Source: Flavobacterium erciyesense (GTDB taxonomy: Bacteria; Bacteroidota; Bacteroidia; Flavobacteriales; Flavobacteriaceae). From it: a stretch of 64,000 nucleotides of DNA. Under the pieces are notes generated by a model, which saw only the letters and a list, made by a program, of their open reading frames with translations, did not search any database and was not told where the DNA came from. Shown here in pieces: positions 17,518-25,808 of this stretch; within the stretch, counting starts at the first letter, position 1, and every line of letters starts with the position of its first letter. A program made the position numbers and the translations under genes. The stretch lies in the NCBI RefSeq assembly GCF_018069925.1, contig NZ_JAGPXB010000001.1, forward strand, positions 558,001-622,000. Direction: 5' to 3'.

Positions 17518-18738
17518 TTATAAATTTGCAATGCTATCCAATTCGAATTTAAGTGGTGTGATTTGCTTCATAAAACGATCTTTATTTGCACCTGACATCG
17601 GTTCGCCCGAAGGTAATTTTAATCGAAGCGCATCGACTTGCACACCATTTTTCCAGAAACGATAACAAACATGCGGTCCGGTAGCTAAACCTGTACTGCC
17701 AACCAAGCCAATTACTTGACCTTGAGTAACACGTTGCCCTCGGCGAACCAAAATTTTAGACATGTGCAAATACTGTGTAGAATAGGTACCATTGTGTTTT
17801 ACCTTAACAAAATTACCGTTACCTGCTGTGTAACCGCTTTGTTCCACCACACCTCCAGCGGTAGTAGTTATAGGTGTGCCACGGGGTGCTGCATAATCAG
17901 TTCCTTTGTGTGCTTTCCAACGATGTTGTACCGGATGAAATCTGCTGGATGAAAATCGAGAGGAAATACGACTGAATTTGATAGGCGACTTTAAAAAGAA
18001 ATTCTTGAGTGTTTTGCCCTGTTCATCGTAATACTCTACTTTATCACTATTGGAATTGGGTTCAAATGCGAATGCGTAAATTATTTTGCCTCGGTATTCA
18101 AAGAAAGAAGCTTCTAACTCTTCGACGCCGTCATAAATGGAATCATTGATATACCGTTCAGTAAACGTCAACGCAAAACGATCGCCTTTTTTTAATTTCA
18201 TAAAATCAATAGAATAGGCGTAAATTTTTGCGATTTTACTAGCCAACGCGCCTTCAATTTTTTCGTTACCCAAGGTTTCCGATAACGATTCTTTTAAAAC
18301 ACCACCAATGGTGCGGCGTTTAATAGTAACCGGTTTTACTTTTTTATAAACAGCAATGGCTGTATCTCTAAAATCAACAACGTAGTAACTCAAATTATCT
18401 GGTTGGTAGATAAAAACCTGAAGGTCGTTTTTTTTGTTTTTAGAACGTAGCAAAGTAAACGGCTTGTTAATACGAATGGACCGCACATCAAAACTATCTT
18501 TTACTTTAGCTATGATATCATATACTTGACGGTCTCCAATATTTTGAGATTCTAACAAAGTACCAAAAGTATCTCCTTTTTGAATCGTGTCGTGTACCAC
18601 ATTAAAATCAGCGTATACAAAACCGAACTCTCCCTTTTTTGGAACAATTGTTACTTTTTTTTCTTCGTTTACTTCTTCTGATTGTTTACAAGAGACCATT
18701 GTAAACACTACTAATATTATTATAAAAATTTGTTTCAA
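17518..18738 (-). CDS. M23-family peptidase, lipoprotein
   Basis: The 406-residue protein starts MKQIFIIILVVFTMVSCKQ, with a lipobox Cys at about residue 17. The C-terminal third is a lysostaphin-type M23 domain with HKGTDYAAPRGTPI (zinc His and Asp), QYLHMSKI and GPHVCYRFW. The middle region resembles the OapA/LysM-like part of envelope endopeptidases. It probably cuts peptidoglycan cross-links in the periplasm. It lies 20 nt after kynA on the same strand and is likely in that operon. Confidence 0.9.
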   Translation of the reverse strand: MKQIFIIILVVFTMVSCKQSEEVNEEKKVTIVPKKGEFGFVYADFNVVHDTIQKGDTFGTLLESQNIGDRQVYDIIAKVKDSFDVRSIRINKPFTLLRSKNKKNDLQVFIYQPDNLSYYVVDFRDTAIAVYKKVKPVTIKRRTIGGVLKESLSETLGNEKIEGALASKIAKIYAYSIDFMKLKKGDRFALTFTERYINDSIYDGVEELEASFFEYRGKIIYAFAFEPNSNSDKVEYYDEQGKTLKNFFLKSPIKFSRISSRFSSSRFHPVQHRWKAHKGTDYAAPRGTPITTTAGGVVEQSGYTAGNGNFVKVKHNGTYSTQYLHMSKILVRRGQRVTQGQVIGLVGSTGLATGPHVCYRFWKNGVQVDALRLKLPSGEPMSGANKDRFMKQITPLKFELDSIANL

Positions 18739-18758
18739 ACCTTCTTTTTTAATTCAAC

Positions 18759-19694
18759 CTAAGCTTCCACTCCCCAATTGGCTAACTCAACATCAGTCCA
18801 CAACTCTGGGAAAAAAATTCTCCTTTGGTATTTAGGATGCATATATTTTTTCCAATCACTACCACCTGTTGCTTCACCGTCTCCTTGCCCACTTTGGTCA
18901 ATATATTTCTTTGCAGTATTTAGGTGCTGCATTACCCATGTGATGTTTACCGTATGATCATAATGACGCATGGCTTGCACTAATTTGTCATTCTTTTGAT
19001 CTTCAATAGGCAACTGTTTGAATTTTTGCCAAATGTTAATCGTATTGTATTCTTCCATGTGAGCTAAAAAGTCTTTTTTGTACTTACGCTCAAATTCTTC
19101 TAATAAATAGGATTTTTTACCGGTATGATAATCTTTTCCAGCTGCTTGCCAATACAAATGTTCTAACGCAAATTCATAGGATGTATTACGATCAATTGAT
19201 TCACGATAACGGGCATCAATCAAATTTATCAAATCAGTAGATGCAAATTCAATCAAGCGGTATTGCGCACTTTGAAAACCACTGGCCGGTGTAAGTGTGT
19301 TTCTGAACTTCATGTATTGATCTACCTCCATTCCGTTACCCATAATATCAAATGAAGTGGTAAGCATGTCAAAATAACGACTCACCCTACTTAATCTTTC
19401 GGTAAAAAAAGCAGTTGAAATATTGTCTTGATACGCTATTTGTTTGATTTCCCAAAGAATCATTTTAAACAAAAGTTCGTTGACCTGATGGTACATGATA
19501 AATACCATTTCATCTGGCAAAACAGTACGTTGCACTTGTAAATTCAGTAAGGCATCGGTTTGAATGTAATCCCAATACGTTATGGGTTTAGACCACAACA
19601 AACCTTCGAGATGCGTTTCTGTTTTTTGATTTATAGCCTCGTATTTACGGTCAATTGCTGCTAAAATTGATTCTGATTGATCGGTATTGTTCAT
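18759..19694 (-). CDS. kynA: Tryptophan 2,3-dioxygenase
   Basis: The haem enzyme opens the indole ring of tryptophan to N-formylkynurenine. The 311-residue protein shows the substrate-pocket helix MYHQVNELLFKMILWE, NTLTPASGFQSAQYRLIE, the likely haem-ligand region WVMQHLNTAKKYI and the GEATGGSDWKKY loop. The ATG shares one base with the DUF3108 stop (TAATG), so translation is probably coupled. The kynurenine-pathway genes that would follow are not here. Confidence 0.95.
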   Translation of the reverse strand: MNNTDQSESILAAIDRKYEAINQKTETHLEGLLWSKPITYWDYIQTDALLNLQVQRTVLPDEMVFIMYHQVNELLFKMILWEIKQIAYQDNISTAFFTERLSRVSRYFDMLTTSFDIMGNGMEVDQYMKFRNTLTPASGFQSAQYRLIEFASTDLINLIDARYRESIDRNTSYEFALEHLYWQAAGKDYHTGKKSYLLEEFERKYKKDFLAHMEEYNTINIWQKFKQLPIEDQKNDKLVQAMRHYDHTVNITWVMQHLNTAKKYIDQSGQGDGEATGGSDWKKYMHPKYQRRIFFPELWTDVELANWGVEA

Positions 19695-20464
19695 TATTTT
19701 TTAGTTTTGAAAGCTCCTTTCAAGCCTTTATATGCATCTAAATCTGCTTTGATGGAACCTACCGCAAGACTAGCTTTTACCCTAAGTGGTAATTTATTAT
19801 CATCGTCTGAAATCCAAACGGTAACACTTTCTTGCTCTTTAAAAACACGGCCAGATTGCACAAGCGGTCTAAAAATCATGGCAGGCACGACGCCAAATTT
19901 AGTATTTATATTTTCTCGACCAATGAACTTTAGCCTGAATTTAGTAGTTTCGTCATCAAAAAACATATCGATTGCGATAGACTCGCCTACATTTAACTTA
20001 TCAATATTAGGATGATTCCTTAAATAATAAAAGGTAGATAAAATGTCCTGTGTGTTTTTGGGAATGCTAAAGGTTTTTTCAGTCTTATTTTTATAGTCTT
20101 TAACCGTAACCTTGTTAGCGGTTTGATTGATAAAACCCTCTTGGTTTTTAGTGTAACCACCCTCGTTTATTTTTCGAACAAATTGGTACGGATTGCGAGT
20201 TTCTTTGTCAATATAGGTTTCATATAAGTCATCGACTTTAAAGAAAAAGCGAGACATTCCTACCGTATACCCTTTACCTATAATATGATGTGTTTTTTTG
20301 GAGTTGAGCGTAGCATCTTTTACTTCGAGTGTAGCATATCCGGCATTTACAAATCCGTAATGGATTCTTAATTTAAACCATTCACCAGTGGTGTAGGCAT
20401 CTTCTTGAGGCGTATCAAAACTTAAAGACAGTAGCAGTACAAAGATTAGTATTAGTTTTTTCAT
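19694..20464 (-). CDS. DUF3108 domain protein, exported
   Basis: The 256-residue protein has a signal peptide (MKKLILIFVLLLSLSFDTPQ) and then a beta-rich DUF3108 domain (GEWFKLRIHYGFVNAGYATLEV, SRFFFKVDDLYETYID, FGVVPAMIFRPLVQSGRVF, VWISDDDNKLPLRVKASLAVGSI). Such proteins are predicted periplasmic or outer-membrane-associated beta sandwiches with no established role. It is translationally coupled to kynA, though nothing in its sequence ties it to tryptophan breakdown. Confidence 0.88.
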   Translation of the reverse strand: MKKLILIFVLLLSLSFDTPQEDAYTTGEWFKLRIHYGFVNAGYATLEVKDATLNSKKTHHIIGKGYTVGMSRFFFKVDDLYETYIDKETRNPYQFVRKINEGGYTKNQEGFINQTANKVTVKDYKNKTEKTFSIPKNTQDILSTFYYLRNHPNIDKLNVGESIAIDMFFDDETTKFRLKFIGRENINTKFGVVPAMIFRPLVQSGRVFKEQESVTVWISDDDNKLPLRVKASLAVGSIKADLDAYKGLKGAFKTKK

Positions 20465-20522
20465 TACTTGATGTATCGTTTAGAACTGCTTGTGCAAATT
20501 TTATTCCAAATATATCAAAACA

Positions 20523-20636
20523 AAAAAACTCAGCCAATAAAGACTGAGTTTTTATGCTATTAACTAACCAAAAAACTATAAACTATGAAATTTATATCAA
20601 CTCGGAAGGAAACCACCCCTTCCGTTTTGCGAGTGC
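20523..20636 (-). ncRNA. Candidate small RNA of about 110 nt
   Basis: On the minus strand a TACCTTTG box (20636-20643) would start a transcript near 20630. It would contain a hairpin (CGGAAGG 20603-20609 with CCTTCCG 20618-20624), an A/U-rich middle, and a strong terminator: AACTCAG and CTGAGTT around 20527-20552 followed by a T-run on the minus strand. No start codon with a sensible frame is evident. The spacer is 287 nt between the DUF3108 gene and hppD. No -33 TTG stands at the usual distance. It might belong to a known flavobacterial RNA family such as Flavo-1, which I could not check. Confidence 0.5.
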
Positions 20637-20751
20637 AAAGGTAGCTAACAAATCCAGTTATATTGGCTAAAAATAAAGTTTAACACATCATCAATAAAGA
20701 ATAGTGTTTAAAGTTGCTTATTTTTTTGTATAATGTAAAAAAAAGTAACTT

Positions 20752-21912
20752 TTATAGCGTTCCTCGCAATTGCTGTTCGCGTTCAATTGACTCAAAAAGG
20801 GCTTTAAAATTACCTGCACCGAAGCCTTTTGCTCCCATTCGCTGAATTATTTCAAAAAATAAGGTTGGTCTGTCCTGAACTGGTTTGGTGAAAATTTGCA
20901 ACAAATACCCATCTTCATCGGCATCAACCATGATGGCTAATTTTTCGATTTCATTGATGTCTTCTTTCATCATTCCCATGTGAGCACCCAAACGCTCTGG
21001 AATTGCTTCATAATAGGTATGAGGCGGCGCTGATAAAAACTCAACACCTCTTGCTTTTAATTGGCTTACGGTTTTAATGATATCATCTGTAGCAATAGCG
21101 ATGTGCTGAATTCCTGGCCCTCCGTAAAAATCTAAGTATTCTTCAATTTGAGATTTCTTTTTACCTTCGGCTGGTTCGTTGATTGGGAATTTAATACGTC
21201 CGTTTCCGTTAGACATTACTTTACTCATCAAGGCTGAATATTCGGTATTGATTTGCTTGTCATCAAAAGAAAGGAAGTTCACAAATCCCATTACTTCTTC
21301 GTAGAATTTTACCCAAGTATTCATTTCGTTCCAACCTACATTTCCTACCATGTGATCAATGTATTTTAAACCAGTTGGCTCTGGGTTATAATCCGATTTC
21401 CACTCTTTGTAACCTGGTAAAAATACACCGTTGTAGTTTTTACGCTCTACAAAAATATGCACGGTTTCGCCGTAAGTGTAAATACCAGAACGTACTACTT
21501 GACCAAACTCATCTTCTTCTACAGTTGGTTCCATAAAAGAGCGTGCACCACGTTTCATTGTTTCTTGGTAAGCACTTGTTGCATCTTCAACCCAAAGCGC
21601 TGCTACTTTTACACCATCGCCATGTTTTTTTAAATGATCATGCAAAGGTGAATCCTGCGTTAATGGCGTAGTTAACACAATACGGATTTTATCTTGTTTT
21701 AAAACGTAAGATGTTCTGTCTTTTACTCCTGTTTCAAGACCGGCGTAAGCCAATGATTGGTAGCCAAATGCTGTTTTGTAATAATGTGCCGATTGCTTCG
21801 CGTTACCTACATAAAACTCTACATAATCGGTTCCTAAAAGTGGCAAGAAATCTTGCGCTCCTTCGAATATTTTTTCTAGTCCGTACTCTACTGATTTTAC
21901 TTCTTTTGACAT
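20752..21912 (-). CDS. hppD: 4-Hydroxyphenylpyruvate dioxygenase
   Basis: The non-haem iron enzyme converts 4-hydroxyphenylpyruvate to homogentisate in tyrosine breakdown. The protein (386 residues from ATG 21912) has two vicinal-oxygen-chelate halves; probable iron ligands are the His in YIDHMVGNV, the His in GIQHIAIATDD and the Glu in TLFFEIIQR. The frame is open to 21954, but MSKEVKSVEYGLEKIF is the better start. hmgA, the next pathway step, lies upstream with a repeat copy between. Confidence 0.95.
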   Translation of the reverse strand: MSKEVKSVEYGLEKIFEGAQDFLPLLGTDYVEFYVGNAKQSAHYYKTAFGYQSLAYAGLETGVKDRTSYVLKQDKIRIVLTTPLTQDSPLHDHLKKHGDGVKVAALWVEDATSAYQETMKRGARSFMEPTVEEDEFGQVVRSGIYTYGETVHIFVERKNYNGVFLPGYKEWKSDYNPEPTGLKYIDHMVGNVGWNEMNTWVKFYEEVMGFVNFLSFDDKQINTEYSALMSKVMSNGNGRIKFPINEPAEGKKKSQIEEYLDFYGGPGIQHIAIATDDIIKTVSQLKARGVEFLSAPPHTYYEAIPERLGAHMGMMKEDINEIEKLAIMVDADEDGYLLQIFTKPVQDRPTLFFEIIQRMGAKGFGAGNFKALFESIEREQQLRGTL

Positions 21913-22005
21913 GGTATATTTGTTATTAAATTCTTTTTTAGACGGGAATCTCATAAAAGAATTGATTTGTGATTTTATTAAAATGGTTTTGAATGCTGTA
22001 TTCCT

Positions 22006-22082
22006 AGCCCTGATGGGAGCGGCATCCTTTTTCTGGCTTCTTTAGCCAGGAAAAGATATAGCGTACAGCAGGAAATAGCTCC
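22006..22082 (+). repeat. Structured interspersed repeat, copy 2 (short form)
   Basis: It starts AGCCCTGATGGGAGCGGCATCC and ends ACAGCAGGAAATAGCTCC. The centre folds as CTTTTTCTGGCT against AGCCAGGAAAAG with a five-base loop. It lies in the spacer between hmgA and hppD, both on the minus strand, and could affect read-through or mRNA ends. Confidence 0.8.
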
Positions 22083-22105
22083 TGAAATCCAAGGTAAAAA
22101 CTTAT

Positions 22106-23263
22106 TTATTCAACCCAAGATTTGTAGTATTGACCATCGTCAAGACCCATGGCCTCCTCTGTAACCATCAGCGGTCGGAAAGTATCAACCATTACGGCTA
22201 ATTCTTCGGTTCCAGTGTGACCAATACTGCGCTCCATTGCTCCTGGTGCAGGACCATGCGGAATACCTTTTGGGTGCAACGTGATATGACCTTGCTCGAT
22301 GTTGTTGCGCGACATAAAATCGCCATCAACGTAGTACAAAACCTCATCGCTATCAATATTACTGTGATTGTATGGTGCTGGAATTGATTTTGGGTGGTAA
22401 TCGTACAAACGCGGTACAAATGAGCACACTACAAAAGTACTGGTCTCGAAGGTTTGGTGCACTGGTGGCGGTTGGTGCACGCGGCCTGTAATAGGCTCAA
22501 AATTATGAATACTGAAACCGTATGGAAAATTGTAACCATCCCAACCAACTACATCAAAAGGATGTGTAGCATAAACAACTTCATGCAGCATGCCCTCTTT
22601 TTTGATTTTGATTAAGAAATCGCCTTTTTCATCATGCGTTTCTAATTCGTTTGGCAAAATAAAATCACGCTCACAAAATGGTGAGTGCTCTAGGTGTTGA
22701 CCCGATTCGTTTTTATAGCGCTTTGGGGTATAAAACGGAGCAAATGATTCTACGTAAAACAAGCGATTATCCTCTGTATCAAATTCGATTTGATAGATGA
22801 TTCCACGCGGGATAATCAAATAATCACCATACTCAAAAGGAATATTGCCTAGCATGGTACGCAATTTTCCTTTTCCTTTATGGATGAAAATCAGTTCATC
22901 AGCATCGGCATTTTTATAAAAATACTGTGTGAGTGATTTGCGCGGAGCTGCTAGGCCGATGGTACAATCCTTATTGACCAATAAGGCTTTGCGACTATCC
23001 AAAAAATCGTCTTCTGGTTTTAGTTCAAAACCTTTTAAAAGTAATGATTTAATGTTTTTACCGATGGCAATTTTTGGCTCTACTGAATACGAATTTAAAA
23101 TTTCTTTTACCTGTGTAGGCCTGTGAACGTGGTAAGATAAGGACGAGTGTCCATGAAAACCCTCTGTTCCAAATAGCTGTTCGTAATAAAAACCACCGTT
23201 TGGTTTTTCGAACTGTGTGTGTCTTTTTTGAGGGAAAGTCCCTAATTTATGGTATAAAGGCAT
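22106..23263 (-). CDS. hmgA: Homogentisate 1,2-dioxygenase
   Basis: HmgA opens the homogentisate ring to maleylacetoacetate, the step after HppD. The 385-residue protein has the cupin-like fold; recognisable segments are FHGHSSLSYHVHRPTQV, PFEYGDYLIIPRGIIYQIEF, GWDGYNFPYGFSIHNFEPIT, RVHQPPPVHQTF, and GIPHGPAPGAMERSIG, with metal-ligand His/Glu positions in the last parts. Maleylacetoacetate isomerase and fumarylacetoacetase are not in the window. Confidence 0.95.
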   Translation of the reverse strand: MPLYHKLGTFPQKRHTQFEKPNGGFYYEQLFGTEGFHGHSSLSYHVHRPTQVKEILNSYSVEPKIAIGKNIKSLLLKGFELKPEDDFLDSRKALLVNKDCTIGLAAPRKSLTQYFYKNADADELIFIHKGKGKLRTMLGNIPFEYGDYLIIPRGIIYQIEFDTEDNRLFYVESFAPFYTPKRYKNESGQHLEHSPFCERDFILPNELETHDEKGDFLIKIKKEGMLHEVVYATHPFDVVGWDGYNFPYGFSIHNFEPITGRVHQPPPVHQTFETSTFVVCSFVPRLYDYHPKSIPAPYNHSNIDSDEVLYYVDGDFMSRNNIEQGHITLHPKGIPHGPAPGAMERSIGHTGTEELAVMVDTFRPLMVTEEAMGLDDGQYYKSWVE

Positions 23264-23446
23264 AATTTTTTGTTTTAAAAGTGCAACTAGATCAAGCTGA
23301 GAGGCTTTTCATTTTGTTATTCTAAATCAAAAAACAGTGCGCTACTCAGGATTTCTCTTGATTAAGAATTGTAGATACTCTAATAAACCTGTCCAATTTG
23401 TTTTCATTATCACAAATATCGTAATTATTTTGAAACTAAATTAAAT

Positions 23447-25801
23447 TTAAAACAAAAAGCCTATACTGAACCAAGTAAATCCTTTGGGCAATTCAGGAGA
23501 CCAAGTGTATTTCACTTCTATTGGCCCGATAATGGTTTCTAGTCCATAACCAACTGCGTATCCTGAATATTTAGGAAGAGATACCCAGTTAGTCGATTCA
23601 AAAATTCGGTCTCCAATATTAGCAAAATTAGCTGAGAAATTGACATGGTTCTTTTTCAAGAATTCATAGTCAAAAGTTCCCGTAGATTTAATGTAGCTAT
23701 TACCCACCACACTCAAATAATCATAGCCGTATAAAAATTTAAAATTGTTGACGGTGCTAAAGCCGTAGCCACCCAAAATAAAATTAAAAAATGAAATGCT
23801 TTGTTTACCAAACGAAAAACCAGCATCTGTCTCGAACTTAAAAGTGGTTTTATTGAAAACCGGTGTCACAATGGAAAAATCACCCTTGGCAATGGAGAAT
23901 GGTTGAAAATTCCCAGTGTAGTTGGAAGACGCGAAATACGTTTGTACATCACCCGAAAAAAACCAGCCTTTTTTAGGGAAATACTTATTATCGTATGAGT
24001 CGTATTTTAAGTAACCAAACAAACTGGTGTAAGTGCTGTTATCAACTATTGGATCAACATTCGCTAAAGTTTCGGATTTGATTTTTAGGTATTGCAATTC
24101 AAGACCGCCACCAATCAAGAACTTTTGAACAAATAACGACTGAAAATACAGTTGATTAATCAAATCAGAGTAATTAACATTTACCGTATTTATATTAGGA
24201 TTAGAGCTAGCAATAGGACTAATTGCAGCGGCTACATTGCGACTGAATTGTGTAAAAGTAGACTTAAAACCCAAACTTAAATTGAAGCCATTTTCGATGT
24301 AATAATCGAAGTTATACCTGATGTTGTCTCCTAAAATCACATCAAGCGAGGCTACATCATTTTTTAAAAGCGCTTTTTTACGAGTTAAGTTGACCAAAAC
24401 ACCACTCTTAAATAAATTATCATAGTGCAGTCCAAATTTCAAATAGGTCTTGGTTGGATTTTCTTTGAGACTTAAGTTTAAGTTTACTTTATCGCCAACA
24501 TTGTCTAACGAATACGAGATACCGCTAAAATTTTGTGTCGCATTGATGTTGTTAATACCGCGAAGCAAACCGTCATAGCTAATTTTTGAATTGGGTTTAA
24601 AACGAAGTTTACTGCTTACATACTCTTTGGTATAATTTGTCAATTTGCCGTAATTGATTGACCCAATTTGCAGACTATCCGTAAGCACGTTCAACTTGGG
24701 TTTGTGATACACTTGACTTGAAGCTACTAATTTTTTTATTTGCTCATAGACCCCAAAAGCAGCTTCTTCGCCTTTACGAATAATTTCTTTTCCTTTATCA
24801 AATGATACTACGCCGTATTGCGAAATATCGGGTTTGATGTAGACATCTGTATTGGCGATGTTTTTTTTCATGCGATCAATAGATTGCAAACTTGTAATTT
24901 GCACTAAGATTTTCGTGGCATCTTTGAGCTGAGTTCGATCGAGTAAACCGTCTTGCACATCAACACCAATGATAATGTCGGCGCCCATTTTTCGAACTTC
25001 TTCAATTGGATAATTATTGACAACTCCACCATCAATTAAAATTTTTCCACCAATTTCAACAGGAGAAAACAACGAAGGAAAAGCTGAACTCGCAATCATG
25101 GCTTGCGCCAAATTGCCTTTGTTTAGTAATACCTCGTCACCGGTTTCAATATTGGTTGCAATACATATAAATGGTGTAGGTAATTGATTAAAATCGCGAA
25201 TGTGTCTAACATTACGCGTAATGCGACTTAGTAAATTGTAATTGTACATTCCCTTTGACAAAGCCTCAGGAATTCCGATTTTGAGTTTATTAAAAGGCAA
25301 AATAAGCGGATACAACTCGTCATTCCTGCGTTCGTAAAAGTTTTTTGAAGAACGAGGAATAAAATCATTAATCAACTCATTAAAATTAGTGGTTTGGAAA
25401 ATCGAATCGATTTGTGCCGCGTTATAACCCGAAGCATACAAACCTCCGATAACAGCGCCCATACTAGTTCCGCCAATGTAATCGACTTTTACGCCTGCTT
25501 CTTCTAACACTTTTAAAACTCCGATGTGCGCAAAACCTTTGGCGCCGCCGCCACTCAATACCAAGCCAATTTTAGGTTTTTTATTTTGTGCAAACGTGTT
25601 TGTGTTCCCGATAAAAAATGAGAACAATAGCAGCAGTAAAGTACTAGACCACGCAAAGCCCCAGATAGCAGTGTAAAGCCGCGACGACAAAAAAGCTATT
25701 TTTTCTTGCAGAGCAAGAGCGACGGTAGAAGCTCCTTGGTTTGCAGTAGAAAAAAAGCTTTTTTGCGGAGCGCTTGAAACGAATAGCTGGAATAGGCTCA
25801 T
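23447..25801 (-). CDS. Patatin-like phospholipase with surface-antigen barrel; N-terminus derived from a repeat
   Basis: After a hydrophobic export segment (about 40-70, ending NTFAQ), a patatin domain shows the oxyanion loop LSGGGAKGFAHIG, the nucleophile GTSMGAVIGG and the catalytic DGG (LIDGGVVNNYP). A POTRA-like region and a C-terminal Omp85-type barrel (ending FTWFSIGFLF) follow, as in outer-membrane PlpD/RssA-like proteins. The only in-frame ATG upstream of the export segment is at 25801, at the edge of repeat copy 3, so the first 48 or so residues are repeat-encoded. Alternative TTG starts lie too deep in the hydrophobic segment. Confidence 0.85.
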   Translation of the reverse strand: MSLFQLFVSSAPQKSFFSTANQGASTVALALQEKIAFLSSRLYTAIWGFAWSSTLLLLLFSFFIGNTNTFAQNKKPKIGLVLSGGGAKGFAHIGVLKVLEEAGVKVDYIGGTSMGAVIGGLYASGYNAAQIDSIFQTTNFNELINDFIPRSSKNFYERRNDELYPLILPFNKLKIGIPEALSKGMYNYNLLSRITRNVRHIRDFNQLPTPFICIATNIETGDEVLLNKGNLAQAMIASSAFPSLFSPVEIGGKILIDGGVVNNYPIEEVRKMGADIIIGVDVQDGLLDRTQLKDATKILVQITSLQSIDRMKKNIANTDVYIKPDISQYGVVSFDKGKEIIRKGEEAAFGVYEQIKKLVASSQVYHKPKLNVLTDSLQIGSINYGKLTNYTKEYVSSKLRFKPNSKISYDGLLRGINNINATQNFSGISYSLDNVGDKVNLNLSLKENPTKTYLKFGLHYDNLFKSGVLVNLTRKKALLKNDVASLDVILGDNIRYNFDYYIENGFNLSLGFKSTFTQFSRNVAAAISPIASSNPNINTVNVNYSDLINQLYFQSLFVQKFLIGGGLELQYLKIKSETLANVDPIVDNSTYTSLFGYLKYDSYDNKYFPKKGWFFSGDVQTYFASSNYTGNFQPFSIAKGDFSIVTPVFNKTTFKFETDAGFSFGKQSISFFNFILGGYGFSTVNNFKFLYGYDYLSVVGNSYIKSTGTFDYEFLKKNHVNFSANFANIGDRIFESTNWVSLPKYSGYAVGYGLETIIGPIEVKYTWSPELPKGFTWFSIGFLF
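25657..25799 (+). repeat. Structured interspersed repeat, copy 3, inside the 5' end of the patatin gene
   Basis: It begins AGCCCCAGATAGCAGTG, close to copy 1, and ends GAAACGAATAGCTGG then AATAGGCTC. The arms (CAAAAAAGCTATTTTTTC and TAGAAAAAAAGCTTTTTTG) are complementary with a small bulge. The core GAGCGACGGTAGAAGCTCC is kept. It covers codons 1-48 of the overlapping patatin gene on the opposite strand. Confidence 0.8.
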
Positions 25802-25808
25802 AAGGAAA

